A stretch of 64,000 bases of DNA from Amycolatopsis anabasis (GCF_009765355.1 NZ_VTHK01000023.1:85631-149630); one strand, 5' to 3'; positions 53,544 through 62,899 are shown, counted from the stretch's first letter. The notes: generated by a model from the letters alone, not told the origin. Numbers and translations are program-made.

Positions 53544-55721
53544 GTGATTTCCTTCGTGCGGCGGCTGCCGATAGTCGTGTGGTGCGCGCTGCTGGCGACG
53601 GCCGGATTGCTCGTCGTGCCCCCGGTCGCGCACGCCGAGGATCCGAAACCCGTGATCACCACCGAACCCGCGGACCTGTCCCGGGTGCAGGACGGCGACC
53701 AGGTGCGGATCACCGTGGCGGGGCTGCCCGCGCGCGCCACCGCGACCGCGGCGCTGTGCCCGGATCCGATGCGCGACAACCTGGCGATCCGCACCACGAC
53801 GGCCCGGTTCAACGCCTACTGCCAGCCGGTGAGCAGCGAGTCGATCCCGGATCTGGTGGCCAACAAGGTCTCCGCGCCCCGCAACGCGAACACGCAGACC
53901 ATCGTGCTGAACTACACGGTCGCCCGCGGCGGAATCGGGAACGGGCTGGACATCCAGGAATGGGATCCGGTCACGAAGACCGACAAGCCCTTCCACTACA
54001 CGTATCGCTGCGACGAGCAGAATCCGTGTGCCCTGTGGCTCTCGTTCGCCGCGAAATTCCCCGGCAGCACGAAGAACACGACCTGGCTGGACAACTCCCT
54101 GAAGATCGCGCCGCGCCCGGCGAACGCGTTGCCGCCCGGCTGCGCCGATCCGAACCCGAATTCGTCGGTCAACGTGGCGTTCCCGGAGCGGTGGTCCAAG
54201 TCGAACCAGCGGTGGACCGAAATCCTGTGCGCGCAGACCGGATCCCCGCCACCGCCCGCCGCGCTCGCGTTGCGGGAAGGCGATGTCGTCGCCGGTTTCG
54301 ACTCCGGTCAGCGCGAGGTGGCCTTCACCGGCGTCGGTTCGGCGCTGAGCAAGGATCCCACCCGCGAACGCGTCCACGTCCCGGCCGCGCTGAACGCGGT
54401 GGTGCTCGCCGCGGTGGGACGGCAGCAGGTCGGGGTGCAGGACGGCGCGTCGGCGACCCCGATCCTCGGCCCGATCACCGACGTCCTGAAGTTCGACTGG
54501 CCCGAACTGGCCGCGATTCTCGCGCGGCGGCAGGAGAACAGCAGTTTCAACGGGGTCATGCGGGACGGCACCCCGCTCGTGGCGCGCAATCCGCTGCTGT
54601 CCGGCGCGCTGCCGCAGAACCGGTTGACCGCCCTGGGCGGCATGATCGGCCCGGATTCGGTTCCGCTGCTGCTGAGTTCCCAGCTGACCGCGAAGGCGGC
54701 GAAGGAGTGGGTGTTCTCGGAGAAACCGGCGGTGGCGGGGGACAAGGCAGGGAAACCGGTCGGCGTGCTCACCGACTTCCTGGAACTGAGCCCGGCCAGC
54801 TCGGCGAACCTGCAGCCCGCGGCCAGCAGCAAGGTCACCCTCCGCTCCGCGATGCGACCGCTGACCGAGGGCGTGGGGTGCTCGGCCGAGCAGAGCGCGT
54901 GCGTCGGATTCGTGGTGACCGATCTGGCCACCGCGACCGAGTTCGGCTGGCAGCCGGTGGCGCTGCCGAACTCCGCCGGGCAGCTGGTCGCGCCGACGCC
55001 CGCCGCCGTGGCGGCCGGGGCCGCGCACCTGGCCAAGGCCGAGGACGGCACGCTCCGGCCGGGCGACACCGGCGCGGATGCGGGCGCCTATCCGCTGTCC
55101 TTTGTGGAGTATGCGACCGCGCCGCGGAATCCGTTGGTGGGCGAGGGATGCGTACCGCTCAAGGAGAAGCAGCAGTCGTTGCGGGCCTACTTGTCGACAC
55201 TGACCGGTGGCGGGCAGCAGGCGCTCGGCCCCGGCCTGGTCTCGCTCACCCCGGCGCTGCTCGAACAGGCCAAGCAGGCCGCGGCCGCGGTGGGCACCGG
55301 AACGGTGGCGGACGCGTGCGCGGAACGGGCCGCCGCGGCGGGCGACCCGGGCGCGGGAACCGGTCCCACTCCCGGGGCGGGGACGGGCACGACCGCCCCG
55401 GCCACCGGAAATCCCGCTGGGCACACCTCGGACAACGGGGCGGGTACCCCCGAAACGGCCAAGGCGCCCACCGCGGCCAGCGTGCAGGAAGCCAAGAAAC
55501 TCGCCGATGCCACGCGTATTCCGCCACCGCTCGGCGGGGGCGTGCTGGGCGCGTTGATTCCCCTGCTGGCCCTGGTGGTCCTGGTCGTGCTGCCGTCGGC
55601 GACGGCGTATCTGGCCGCCGGTCGCCCGGTGCCGCCCTGGCTCGTCCGGACGTTGCGACGCTTCGGGGATGCGTTGACACGCAACGGAACCCGCCTGGCC
55701 CCGGCGGGAGGCGGCGCGTGA
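53544..55721 (+). CDS. large secreted, C-terminally anchored protein with PstS-like C-terminal region
   Basis: A 725-residue cell-surface protein. Signal peptide (VRRLPIVVWCALLATAGLL ... AHA), Cys-containing N-terminal domain (about 30-230), a middle region, and from about residue 440 a part resembling periplasmic phosphate-binding proteins (VGFVVTDLATATEFGWQ; AYPLSFVEYA). It ends in a Gly/Thr/Pro linker, a membrane helix (about 660-690) and a basic tail. Earlier starts exist, but GTG 53544 follows GAGGAG by 7 nt and gives a proper signal peptide. It is coupled to a sortase-like gene (GTGA) and diverges from pstC. Confidence 0.7.
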   Translation: MISFVRRLPIVVWCALLATAGLLVVPPVAHAEDPKPVITTEPADLSRVQDGDQVRITVAGLPARATATAALCPDPMRDNLAIRTTTARFNAYCQPVSSESIPDLVANKVSAPRNANTQTIVLNYTVARGGIGNGLDIQEWDPVTKTDKPFHYTYRCDEQNPCALWLSFAAKFPGSTKNTTWLDNSLKIAPRPANALPPGCADPNPNSSVNVAFPERWSKSNQRWTEILCAQTGSPPPPAALALREGDVVAGFDSGQREVAFTGVGSALSKDPTRERVHVPAALNAVVLAAVGRQQVGVQDGASATPILGPITDVLKFDWPELAAILARRQENSSFNGVMRDGTPLVARNPLLSGALPQNRLTALGGMIGPDSVPLLLSSQLTAKAAKEWVFSEKPAVAGDKAGKPVGVLTDFLELSPASSANLQPAASSKVTLRSAMRPLTEGVGCSAEQSACVGFVVTDLATATEFGWQPVALPNSAGQLVAPTPAAVAAGAAHLAKAEDGTLRPGDTGADAGAYPLSFVEYATAPRNPLVGEGCVPLKEKQQSLRAYLSTLTGGGQQALGPGLVSLTPALLEQAKQAAAAVGTGTVADACAERAAAAGDPGAGTGPTPGAGTGTTAPATGNPAGHTSDNGAGTPETAKAPTAASVQEAKKLADATRIPPPLGGGVLGALIPLLALVVLVVLPSATAYLAAGRPVPPWLVRTLRRFGDALTRNGTRLAPAGGGA

Positions 55722-56614
55722 GCACGTTCGTCGAGGAGGCGCGCGAGGACGAAGCGTTCACCGCGTTCACTCCACAGTGGATAGCCGTGGTGGTGCTGGC
55801 CTGGGTGCTGGCGACCGCGGTGTGCTTCGCCCTGGTGGTCTACGCGCTGGGGCCGATGTTCGCCGACGGCGACCAGCGCGCGGCCCTCGGCGACATCCGG
55901 GGCCGGATCGACCACGCGCTCGGCGAGTCGCAGAGCCTGGTCGGCGCCGCGCCGCCGACCAGGCCGGAGGAGTTCGGCACGCCGGTCGCCGTGCTGGAGA
56001 TCCCGAAACTGGACGTGCGGCAGGTCGTGCTGGAGGGCGTTTCGCCGAGCGAGACCGCGTCCGGGCCCGGCCACGTGCCCGGTACCGCGGGCCTCGGCCA
56101 GCCCGGCAACGCGGCGGTCGCGGGCCGGTATTCCGGCTACGGCGGGTCGTTCGCGCGGCTCGGTGAACTGGCGGCCGGGGACGAGATCGTGCTGGCCACC
56201 ACCCAGGGGCGTTCGGTCTACCGGGTGGCCGAGACCGCGCGGCGGGCGCTCGACGAGGGCGCCGACTACGGGAAGACCGAGAACGACCGCCTCACCCTGG
56301 TCACCTCGTCCTCGTGGTGGCCGCTGGCGTCGGAGGAGGCGACCGTGGTGACCGCGGCGCTCGAAGGCAAGCCGTTCCGGCCCACCCCGCAGAACGGCAA
56401 GGCCGACGCGCAGGACGGGCGGTCCGGCGAACCGGGAGCGTGGGCCGCGCTGGCGCTGGCCTTCGGCGGGTTCGTCGCCGCGGCGGCCGGGGCGACCTAC
56501 CTGTACCGCCGGTGGCGCCCGGTGTCCACGTACATCATCACCGCGCCCGCCCTGCTGGCCCTGGCCACCTTCGCCGCGCTGGCCGTCTGGCGCCTGCTGC
56601 CCGCCTGGGCCTGA
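55718..56614 (+). CDS. sortase-fold protein lacking the catalytic His and Cys (pseudo-sortase)
   Basis: A 298-residue protein with an N-terminal membrane helix (about 21-46), a sortase domain (about 85-215) and two C-terminal helices. The fold is clear from GPGHVPGTAGLGQPGN, VAGRYSGYGGSFARLGEL and RLTLVTSSSWWP. In active sortases these read with AGH and TTC; here His is Arg137 and Cys is Ser197, and the following Arg is also missing. It therefore cannot carry out normal transpeptidation. It overlaps the surface-protein gene by 4 bp, so it may hold or gate that protein or PstS rather than attach it. Confidence 0.8.
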   Translation: MSTFVEEAREDEAFTAFTPQWIAVVVLAWVLATAVCFALVVYALGPMFADGDQRAALGDIRGRIDHALGESQSLVGAAPPTRPEEFGTPVAVLEIPKLDVRQVVLEGVSPSETASGPGHVPGTAGLGQPGNAAVAGRYSGYGGSFARLGELAAGDEIVLATTQGRSVYRVAETARRALDEGADYGKTENDRLTLVTSSSWWPLASEEATVVTAALEGKPFRPTPQNGKADAQDGRSGEPGAWAALALAFGGFVAAAAGATYLYRRWRPVSTYIITAPALLALATFAALAVWRLLPAWA

Positions 56615-57442
56615 TCACCAGACGATCGCGAGCAGCGTGGTCGCCGCCCGCGTCAGGCCCGGATCACCGTCTACTGCGGACCGCTCGCGCGCCTCCTCGA
56701 CGGTGATCCCGCGGGTGGCCAGCCGCCAGACGGTGTCCTGCGGCATGGTGACCCGCGCGGCGGGCTCGCCCCCGGAGGCCATCTCCCAGCGGTCGGCGCC
56801 GCGGGTGGCGAACCACGTGCCCCCGGCCGGGCCGGTGACCTCGAAGCGCACGGTCGTGCCGGCGGGCCGGTTCTCCGCGCGCAGTGCCTGGGGGAGTGCG
56901 CGCAGGAAGGTGTCCAGCACCGGGCCCAGCAACTCGGGGTCGTCGGCGCCCGGACGGGCGACCGCGTCGCGGATCTGCTGCTGGTGGACCCAGAACTCGG
57001 TGTACTCGCGGGCCAGGTCGAGCCACGCCGGGCTGGGCAGATCGGGCGCCGCCCAGGACACGTCGAGATCGGCGGGCTCGTCCAGCCCGCGATTCGACCA
57101 GAACGCGTCGAGCTGGGGGCCGAGCTGGGTCAGCAGGTCGATCAGCACCCGCGGGCTGCACTGGCGGGTGGCCCGCACGAACTCGTCGTTGGTCCGGGCC
57201 AGGTAGGCGGGCAGCGTTTCGTCGTTGGCGAACACGGCGCCGGGGTGGCCGTCGCGGCTGCCGGACAGCCGCCGCAGGTAGTCGTTGAGCACGTGCCCGG
57301 CGATGTCGTGCACGTCCCAGCCGGGGCAGACGGTCGGCCGCGCCCAGTCCGCCTCGTCCAGCGCGCCGAGCAGCTCGAGCAGCGCCGCCCGCTCGCGGGG
57401 GAACAGGGGCCGGGTGTCGATCGGGGGTCCGAAGACGGTCAT
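56615..57442 (-). CDS. maleylpyruvate isomerase/DinB-type mycothiol-dependent family protein
   Basis: A 275-residue protein of the TIGR03083/MDMPI family. The N-terminal four-helix DinB-like domain has WARPTVCPGWDVHDIAGHVLN with the first metal His, and FWVHQQQIRD gives the second. The C-terminal domain is the SCP2-like part common in the family. Relatives use mycothiol as cofactor, which fits an actinobacterium. Substrate unknown. It converges on the pseudo-sortase gene with no gap. Confidence 0.8.
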   Translation of the reverse strand: MTVFGPPIDTRPLFPRERAALLELLGALDEADWARPTVCPGWDVHDIAGHVLNDYLRRLSGSRDGHPGAVFANDETLPAYLARTNDEFVRATRQCSPRVLIDLLTQLGPQLDAFWSNRGLDEPADLDVSWAAPDLPSPAWLDLAREYTEFWVHQQQIRDAVARPGADDPELLGPVLDTFLRALPQALRAENRPAGTTVRFEVTGPAGGTWFATRGADRWEMASGGEPAARVTMPQDTVWRLATRGITVEEARERSAVDGDPGLTRAATTLLAIVW

Positions 57443-57471
57443 GTCGTGACATTGAACCGTTTCCGGGCGGC

Positions 57472-57843
57472 ATGCCGCGAATCATTATCCACGCGCCGCC
57501 CGCCGAGTTGCCCGATGTGTCCGATATGGACAACCTGGAGAACCATGGCCCTCCCACGGGGGGTGCCATCCGGCAGAAACCGGACATCACCGCGGCGGAC
57601 GGCGTGGCCACCTCGGTCAAGGGCTTCCAGCCGTTCTACGGCACCTCGGCGGCGGCCCCGCACGCGGTGGCGATCGCGGCCCTGCTGCTGTCCGGCAAGC
57701 CGACCGCGACCCCGGACCAGATCCGCACCGCGCTGGTGTCCAGCGCCACGGACCTCGGCGCCGTGGGCGTGGACCTCGTGACCGGCGCCGGGGTGATCCT
57801 CGCCGATCCGGCGCTCGCCGCGCTGGGTGTCGTGCCGAAGTAA
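57472..57843 (+). pseudogene. C-terminal remnant of a subtilase (S8) serine protease
   Basis: The frame of 123 residues matches only the last part of an S8 peptidase: KPDITAADGVATSV, then the catalytic-Ser block YGTSAAAPHAVAIAALLL and the following helix. The Asp and His parts of the catalytic triad and any signal peptide are absent, and the first 25 residues do not look like subtilase. It is a truncated relic, not an active protease. Confidence 0.7.
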
Positions 57844-57855
57844 CCGAAGCGGGAG

Positions 57856-57888
57856 GAGCGGGGCCCGGCACGTGGCCGGACCCCGCTC
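57856..57888. terminator. bidirectional terminator hairpin
   Basis: GAGCGGGG (57856-57863) and CCCCGCTC (57881-57888) pair perfectly, with an inner CCGGC/GCCGG stem and ACGTG loop; one C-A mismatch separates the two stems. It lies 13 bp after the subtilase remnant and 19 bp beyond the converging PstS-like gene. Confidence 0.75.
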
Positions 57889-57906
57889 TCTCGTACACCC
57901 CGCGAA

Positions 57907-58986
57907 TCAGGACTTGGTGCAGGTGATGCCGTCGTCGTCGGCCGGAAGCGGCTTGAAGCCGAACTGGCTGAGCGTGCCGGCGAGGTCGCCGGCGCAGAGC
58001 GGGCTGGGGCCGTCGGCGTCGAAGCCGATGGCGTTGACCGCCTGGCCGTACGAGGGGGTGCGGGTGTCGACCACGTGGAAGACCACGCGCGCGCCGAGGA
58101 AGCCGTCGGCGAACGCGGGGACGTAGTTGCCGGCGGTGCCGGACACCGGCGCGCCGTCGGAGCCCGCCCCGGTCAGGGTGCCCACGACGAAGCCGTCGCG
58201 CTTGTCGGCCACGACGCCGTTGCCCTGCGCGATCCACTGGGCGGTGGAGAACGGCGCGATCGCGTTGGCCTCCTTGGCCGGGTCGATCGAGGTGGCGTCG
58301 TGCTCCTGGAACCGGTTGACGGTGAGGCCGGGGATGGTGGCCGGGTCGAAGCCCAGCACCGTGCCGGTGAAGAAGCTCAGCGTCCCCGAACCGGTCTGCG
58401 GCAGGTAGAGCTCGATCGGGGCGTTGGCGCCGCCGACCTGGCTCCAGTTGGTGATGGTGCCGCGGTAGATGTCGCGCAGCTGGCCCAGCGACAGGGTGAC
58501 CCCGGCGCCCGCGCCGGTGGCCTTGGCCGACCAGCTGACGCCGTCCCGGGCGAAGCCGTAGTACTCGAAGGTGGCCGGGTCGTTCGCGCCCCGGCGCGAG
58601 GAGGACCGCGCGATGTCGATGCAGCCGTCACCGTTGTTCGCGGAGGCCTTGAGGGCGTCCTTGCCGGCGGTGGAGCCGTTCGGCACGGCGATGCCGCCGG
58701 GGCCGTACGTCTTCGCCGCGCAGAACTGGTCACCGGGCACGGTGAACGGGTCGGTGAGCACCGGCGCGATGTTGACGTAGTTGTCCGGGTCGGTGTTCCA
58801 GGAGGCGCCGTTGGCGTTCGCCAGGATCGCGGCGGAGATGTCCTGGGTGGTGTCCGAACCGGCGGCCGCGAGGACCTCCTGCTTGCTGTTGGGGCCCTGC
58901 ACCGCCGAGGCGGTGCCGGTCAGCATCAGGCAGGCGCCTGCGGCCATCGCGGTAACGCCGAGAAGCCGAGTAGTACGAGCACGCAT
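57907..58986 (-). CDS. second PstS-like secreted substrate-binding protein
   Basis: A 359-residue exported protein: signal peptide (TTRLLGVTAMAAGACLMLTG ... ASA), then a phosphate-binding-like fold with AAGSDTTQDI, ARSSSRRGAND, LRDIYRGTITNW and YLPQTGSGTLSFF. It lacks both lipobox and C-terminal anchor, so it may be freely secreted. ATG 58986 is chosen because it starts the signal peptide; a longer frame to 59100 is not supported. It is 4.5 kb from the pst genes and stands alone, so it may bind phosphate or another oxyanion. Confidence 0.82.
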   Translation of the reverse strand: MRARTTRLLGVTAMAAGACLMLTGTASAVQGPNSKQEVLAAAGSDTTQDISAAILANANGASWNTDPDNYVNIAPVLTDPFTVPGDQFCAAKTYGPGGIAVPNGSTAGKDALKASANNGDGCIDIARSSSRRGANDPATFEYYGFARDGVSWSAKATGAGAGVTLSLGQLRDIYRGTITNWSQVGGANAPIELYLPQTGSGTLSFFTGTVLGFDPATIPGLTVNRFQEHDATSIDPAKEANAIAPFSTAQWIAQGNGVVADKRDGFVVGTLTGAGSDGAPVSGTAGNYVPAFADGFLGARVVFHVVDTRTPSYGQAVNAIGFDADGPSPLCAGDLAGTLSQFGFKPLPADDDGITCTKS

Positions 58987-59139
58987 GTTCTCTGCACTCT
59001 CTTCCTGTTCTGCCACTCGCCACGGGATTCCGTGACCCGTACAGTTCGCCGCAGCGGACTGACCATTGCCGGTGTTTTGCGTTCCCGCCCGACGGCACAA
59101 TGGTTAATGACCGACGAACGCACTGCCCGTATCCGGTCA

Positions 59140-59541
59140 CTACGGGCTGCGCGGGTTATCCGCGGTGCCGATGCGATATTTCGCGCGCCAGTCGGCGATT
59201 CTTTCGTCATCGCCGAGTATGGTGGCCACCGGAACGGCGGCCAGGAATCGTTCGAGCCCGTGTTTCGCCTCGATTTTCCGGCCGTAGGCATGGCCGGCCA
59301 GGGCGACCAGTTCGGCGTCGGCGTACAGCAGCCAACGCCACTGACCTCCCCCGGTATGGCTGAACTCGGCTCGCGCGCCGCCGAGGTGCGCGCGGAGCCG
59401 GCGAATCCCGGCGAGGCATTCCGGGCTGCCCGAATAGGTGATGGCGCCGAGTCCCAGCGATGTGTTGTTTCCGCCGAGCAGCCGCCAGCGGACGGCATTG
59501 TGCTGCGCGCCGATGAGCTGGAATCTCGGCGATTTCTTCAT
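59140..59541 (-). CDS. DUF1508/YegP-like hypothetical protein
   Basis: A protein of 133 residues (from the second ATG, 59541; the frame opens at 59562). The N-terminal segment FQLIGAQHNAVRWRLLGGNN and the later GIRRLRAHLG have the beta-beta-alpha shape of YegP/DUF1508 repeats; a second repeat follows less clearly. Function of the family is unknown. It lies on the opposite strand to the SDR gene and 150 bp from the PstS-like gene. No good ribosome site is seen. Confidence 0.55.
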   Translation of the reverse strand: MKKSPRFQLIGAQHNAVRWRLLGGNNTSLGLGAITYSGSPECLAGIRRLRAHLGGARAEFSHTGGGQWRWLLYADAELVALAGHAYGRKIEAKHGLERFLAAVPVATILGDDERIADWRAKYRIGTADNPRSP

Positions 59542-59770
59542 GCTCGCCCGCCCGGCGGGCATTCGGCCGTTCGGCGGTAGTTCGCTGTATGCATTTGTAC
59601 GCTCGCGGTCCGTATCCGGTTAAATCCCCACAGTTTCTGCCGGGTAAATCGCGGGCGGAAGCCGAAAAGGTTACCGTTTCGGGTGAAGGCGCGACGGCCA
59701 CCAGGTGAACACCTCGGCGGGCGCCCCGCGAGGTAGCCTGACCAAGTTGGCGATCAGGAGGGGAAGCCGG

Positions 59771-60514
59771 ATGACGACCGGGGGAGTGGCCTTGATCACC
59801 GGTGCCGGGTCCGGGATCGGCCGGGAGATCGCCCGCGCGCTCCTGGCCGAGGGGTACCGGGTGGCCCTGGCCGGGCGGCGGGCGGACGCGCTGGCCGAGA
59901 CCGCGGACGGGCACCCGTCGGCGCTCGCCGTACCCGCCGACGTCGCCGACCCGGCCCAGGTCGAGCGCCTGTTCGACGCGGTGCGCCAGGAGTGGGGCAG
60001 GCTGGACCTGCTGGTGAACAACGCGGGCACGTTCGGCCCGGCGGGGGCGGTGGACGAGGTGTCGTACGCGGACTGGCGGCGGACCGTGGACACCAACCTG
60101 ACCGGCGCGTTCCTGTGCGCCCAGCACGCCGTGCGGATGATGAAGGAGCAGCGGCCGCGGGGTGGCCGGATCATCAACAACGGCTCGATCGCGGCGCACG
60201 CACCCCGGCCGGGGAGCGTCGCCTACACCGCGACCAAGCACGCGATCACCGGTCTGACCAAGTCGATCTCGCTGGACGGCCGGGCCCACGACATCGCCTG
60301 CGGGCAGATCGACATCGGCAACGCGGCCACCGAGATGACCGCGGGCATCGCGACCGGCGCCCGGCAACCGGACGGTCGTGTCGTCGCCGAACCGACCTTC
60401 GACGCCGCGCACGTGGCCCGCGCGGTGCTCTACATGGCGAGCCTGCCCCTGGAGGCCAACGTCCAGTTCCTGACGGTCATGGCCACCAAGATGCCGTTCC
60501 TCGGGCGAGGCTGA
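59771..60514 (+). CDS. short-chain dehydrogenase/reductase (SDR)
   Basis: A 247-residue classical SDR. The cofactor site is TGAGSGIGR (about 10-18), the NNAG motif follows, and the catalytic Ser-Tyr-Lys are in NNGSIAAHAPRPGSVAYTATK. The start 59771 has GGAGGGGAA about 6 nt upstream; an earlier ATG at 59705 has no such site. Substrate is unknown. It is followed at 160 bp by tRNA-Arg. Confidence 0.88.
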   Translation: MTTGGVALITGAGSGIGREIARALLAEGYRVALAGRRADALAETADGHPSALAVPADVADPAQVERLFDAVRQEWGRLDLLVNNAGTFGPAGAVDEVSYADWRRTVDTNLTGAFLCAQHAVRMMKEQRPRGGRIINNGSIAAHAPRPGSVAYTATKHAITGLTKSISLDGRAHDIACGQIDIGNAATEMTAGIATGARQPDGRVVAEPTFDAAHVARAVLYMASLPLEANVQFLTVMATKMPFLGRG

Positions 60515-60674
60515 CCCAAATGCTTCGGAAACAGAACCGCCCTGACCTGCGACTTCGAAGAGTTCGGCGCGTGATCGCGCAGACTGAAACGATTCGTCGG
60601 TGTCGAACGATCGAGTGAGTGGCGTTGACTAAACTTCGGACGTAACTCACGGCCGTGGTGGTCGTCGGCACCAG

Positions 60675-60748
60675 GCCCTCGTAGCTCAGCTGGATAGAGC
60701 AAGAGCCTTCTAATCTCTAGGTCGCAGGTTCGAGTCCTGCCGGGGGCA
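60675..60748 (+). tRNA. tRNA-Arg(TCT)
   Basis: A 74-nt cloverleaf. Acceptor GCCCTCG (60675-60681) pairs with CGGGGGC (60741-60747) with one G-U; D stem GCTC/GAGC; T stem GCAGG/CCTGC with loop TTCGAGT; anticodon TCT at 60709-60711 in the loop CTTCTAA. The base pair closing the anticodon loop is a C-T mismatch. CCA is not encoded. Confidence 0.92.
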
Positions 60749-60803
60749 CGGCGCGCCTGCTCAGGCCGCATATCGCGGTGTCCGGACAAACCGCTCCGGA
60801 CCC

Positions 60804-60838
60804 CGTTGCCACGAAAATGCCACACTTTCGCGGCAACG
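60804..60838. terminator. hairpin downstream of tRNA-Arg
   Basis: CGTTGCCACGAAA and TTTCGCGGCAACG form a 13-bp stem with one mismatch and a 9-nt loop, 56 bp after the tRNA. It is probably the tRNA terminator. The remaining sequence to 61010 (about 170 bp) shows no gene. Confidence 0.5.
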
Positions 60839-61010
60839 GCGTTTCGCACTTCGGGTCATCACCGTCATCGCGATCGCCGTCGGAGTCCGACGGTGTCCCG
60901 GACACGGTCTCGACCACCCCAGTACGGCATCGACGCCGGTTACGGCCTGACCACCGCCACCGCCCCGGCCACCGGAACGGCGCAATCGTCTTTTGTCGGT
61001 GATACCGGCT

Positions 61011-61853
61011 TCAGTCGGATTGTGGGGCGTGGTTCGCGGTGAAGGCCAGGAGGGGCGCGGCGGTCCGCGGTGGGGCCTCGAGGTTGGGTGAGTGCCCGAC
61101 ACCGGGCAGCATCGTGACTGTCGCGCCGGGCACGGCGCGGTAGTCGGCGGCGGACGAGGGGCGCCACCTGCGGTCCCGCTCGCCGAAGAGCACCAGGAGC
61201 GGTTTGCCCAGGGGCGCCAGCCGTACCGGGAGCGACCGCTCGTCCAGGTATGCGCGGATCGCCTGCGAGGTCGCGGCGAACACGGGGAAGTCCATGTCGC
61301 GTACTTGGTCCAGGAATGATGGGGGGATCTGGTATCCCGGGGCGAACGCGGAGCTGATGGCCTGGCGGAGCTGTTCGTCGGTGAAATTCGGCGACTGTTT
61401 CGGGTCGATGGCGGCTCCCTCCCCGAGATAGGCGGCCATTGTCGGTCCGGTGTTGATGAGGGCGAGCGCGGTCACGAGGTCGGGTCGTCGCTCGGCGAGT
61501 GCGGTGGCGACCGTCCCGCCGCTGGAATGGCCGACGGCGATGGCGTGCTCGACGCCGAGCCGGTCCAGCACGGCGCCGGCCCGGCGGGCCTGGTCGGGGA
61601 CCGCGTAGCTCGCGCCGTCCGGTTTGGCCGACCGGCCGCATCCGAGCAGGTCGATCCGGATGACGCGATGGGATCCGGTCAGCAGCGGAACCATCGGGTC
61701 CCACGAGCGGGCCGACATCGCGGTTCCATGGATGAGCAGGAGCGCGGGAGCCTCGCGGGGGCCGTCCTGGTACACGTGGATCTCGCCGTCGTCCAGGGGC
61801 CGGGTCGACTCCCCGGTGGCCTGGGTGGGGGATTTGGCGTGGGAATCAGTCAT
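61011..61853 (-). CDS. alpha/beta hydrolase
   Basis: A 280-residue hydrolase. Visible are the oxyanion motif LLIHGTAMS, the nucleophile elbow GHSSGG (Ser about 107), a catalytic Asp near LVLFGERDRRW and the His in GVGHSPNLE. ATG 61853 is preferred over the open frame further upstream because the extra 43 residues overlap the regulatory region and look non-coding. It diverges from an AraC regulator with a 77-bp gap, suggesting control by it. Substrate unknown. Confidence 0.87.
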   Translation of the reverse strand: MTDSHAKSPTQATGESTRPLDDGEIHVYQDGPREAPALLLIHGTAMSARSWDPMVPLLTGSHRVIRIDLLGCGRSAKPDGASYAVPDQARRAGAVLDRLGVEHAIAVGHSSGGTVATALAERRPDLVTALALINTGPTMAAYLGEGAAIDPKQSPNFTDEQLRQAISSAFAPGYQIPPSFLDQVRDMDFPVFAATSQAIRAYLDERSLPVRLAPLGKPLLVLFGERDRRWRPSSAADYRAVPGATVTMLPGVGHSPNLEAPPRTAAPLLAFTANHAPQSD

Positions 61854-61930
61854 GCGTGCACTGTCGCCGCTGGTGCGTGCCGGTGGCTTGGACAAATGTT
61901 CCCCTCGGCCGGCGTGCGTAGCATGGCGGC

Positions 61931-62899
61931 GTGTGGTCCGGCGAGTCCGAAACCGACGATGCGGTGTTGTGGGACATCGCATGCCCGAAGCGGCCCAGCC
62001 GCGTGCCCGGTGTCACCATGGCCGGGTTCCGGGACCGCGGCCTCACCCCGCCCGGCTTCCGGCTGATTCCGCACCCGGCCGTGACCCTCGTTCTGGTGTT
62101 CGGCGGCACGATGGCCGTGGAAGACGCCGGTCGGCGGTGGCGGGGCAGCTTCGTCACCGGGCTCGGGTTCGGCGAAGCCCTCCGCGTGCTGCGGGCGGAG
62201 GGCTTCGAGGCCCTGCAGGTGCGCCTGTCGCCGGTGGTCGCGCACGCGGTTCTGGGGGCCGCGGTGGCCGATCTCGACGGCGCCGTGGTGACCCTCGACG
62301 ACCTGTGGGGGCGGGACGCGGCGCGGCTCAGTGAGCAGTTGGGTGACTTTTCCTCCTGGCAGGAACGCTTCGCGTGGATCGATGGCTGGCTCACCGGCCG
62401 ATGTGCGGCGGCGTCGCGGGTGGACGCGGAGGTGGCCTGGGCCTGGCACCAGATCGTCGCCGGCCGTGGCGCGATCCGGATCGAGCACCTGGCGGCCGAA
62501 CTCGGCTGGAGCCGCAAACGCCTGTGGTCCCGGTTCCAGTCGCAGCTCGGCCTGCCGCCCAAGCGTGCCGCGAAGCTGGTCCGCTTCGACCATGCCGTGC
62601 ACCACCTGGTCGCGGGCCAGGACGCGGCCGGAGTCGCGGCCGACGGCGGCTACACCGACCAGTCCCATCTGCACCGCGACGTGCTGGCGTTCACCGGGCT
62701 GACCCCCACGACCGTGGTCAACGAGCCATTTCTCGCGGTCGACCACATCGCATGGGGCTGGCCCGGACCGCGAAACTCTCGCGGTCGGCCGCACCGCACC
62801 CCGCGCATGCACAGCTCGACCGAACGGTCCCAGGGACCCACATCAGGCAGGCACTCGGCACCGAAGTCTCACGGGTTCGGCTCTCGATGTGGGGCCTGA
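61931..62899 (+). CDS. AraC family transcriptional regulator
   Basis: A 322-residue regulator. The N-terminal part (about 1-150) resembles the DUF6597-type sensor of AraC proteins and the C-terminal part has the double helix-turn-helix (IRIEHLAAELGWSRKRLWSR ... GVAADGGYTDQSHLHRDVLAF). After about residue 265 the sequence becomes Arg/Pro/Ser-rich and does not look conserved. The last 31 bp overlap the converging DinB gene. It probably regulates the divergent hydrolase gene. Confidence 0.85.
   Translation: MWSGESETDDAVLWDIACPKRPSRVPGVTMAGFRDRGLTPPGFRLIPHPAVTLVLVFGGTMAVEDAGRRWRGSFVTGLGFGEALRVLRAEGFEALQVRLSPVVAHAVLGAAVADLDGAVVTLDDLWGRDAARLSEQLGDFSSWQERFAWIDGWLTGRCAAASRVDAEVAWAWHQIVAGRGAIRIEHLAAELGWSRKRLWSRFQSQLGLPPKRAAKLVRFDHAVHHLVAGQDAAGVAADGGYTDQSHLHRDVLAFTGLTPTTVVNEPFLAVDHIAWGWPGPRNSRGRPHRTPRMHSSTERSQGPTSGRHSAPKSHGFGSRCGA

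Noticed and set aside
60675..61010. Integrated element at tRNA-Arg
   Set aside because: No integrase, no duplicated 3' end of the tRNA within the window and no mobile genes; only a hairpin follows.
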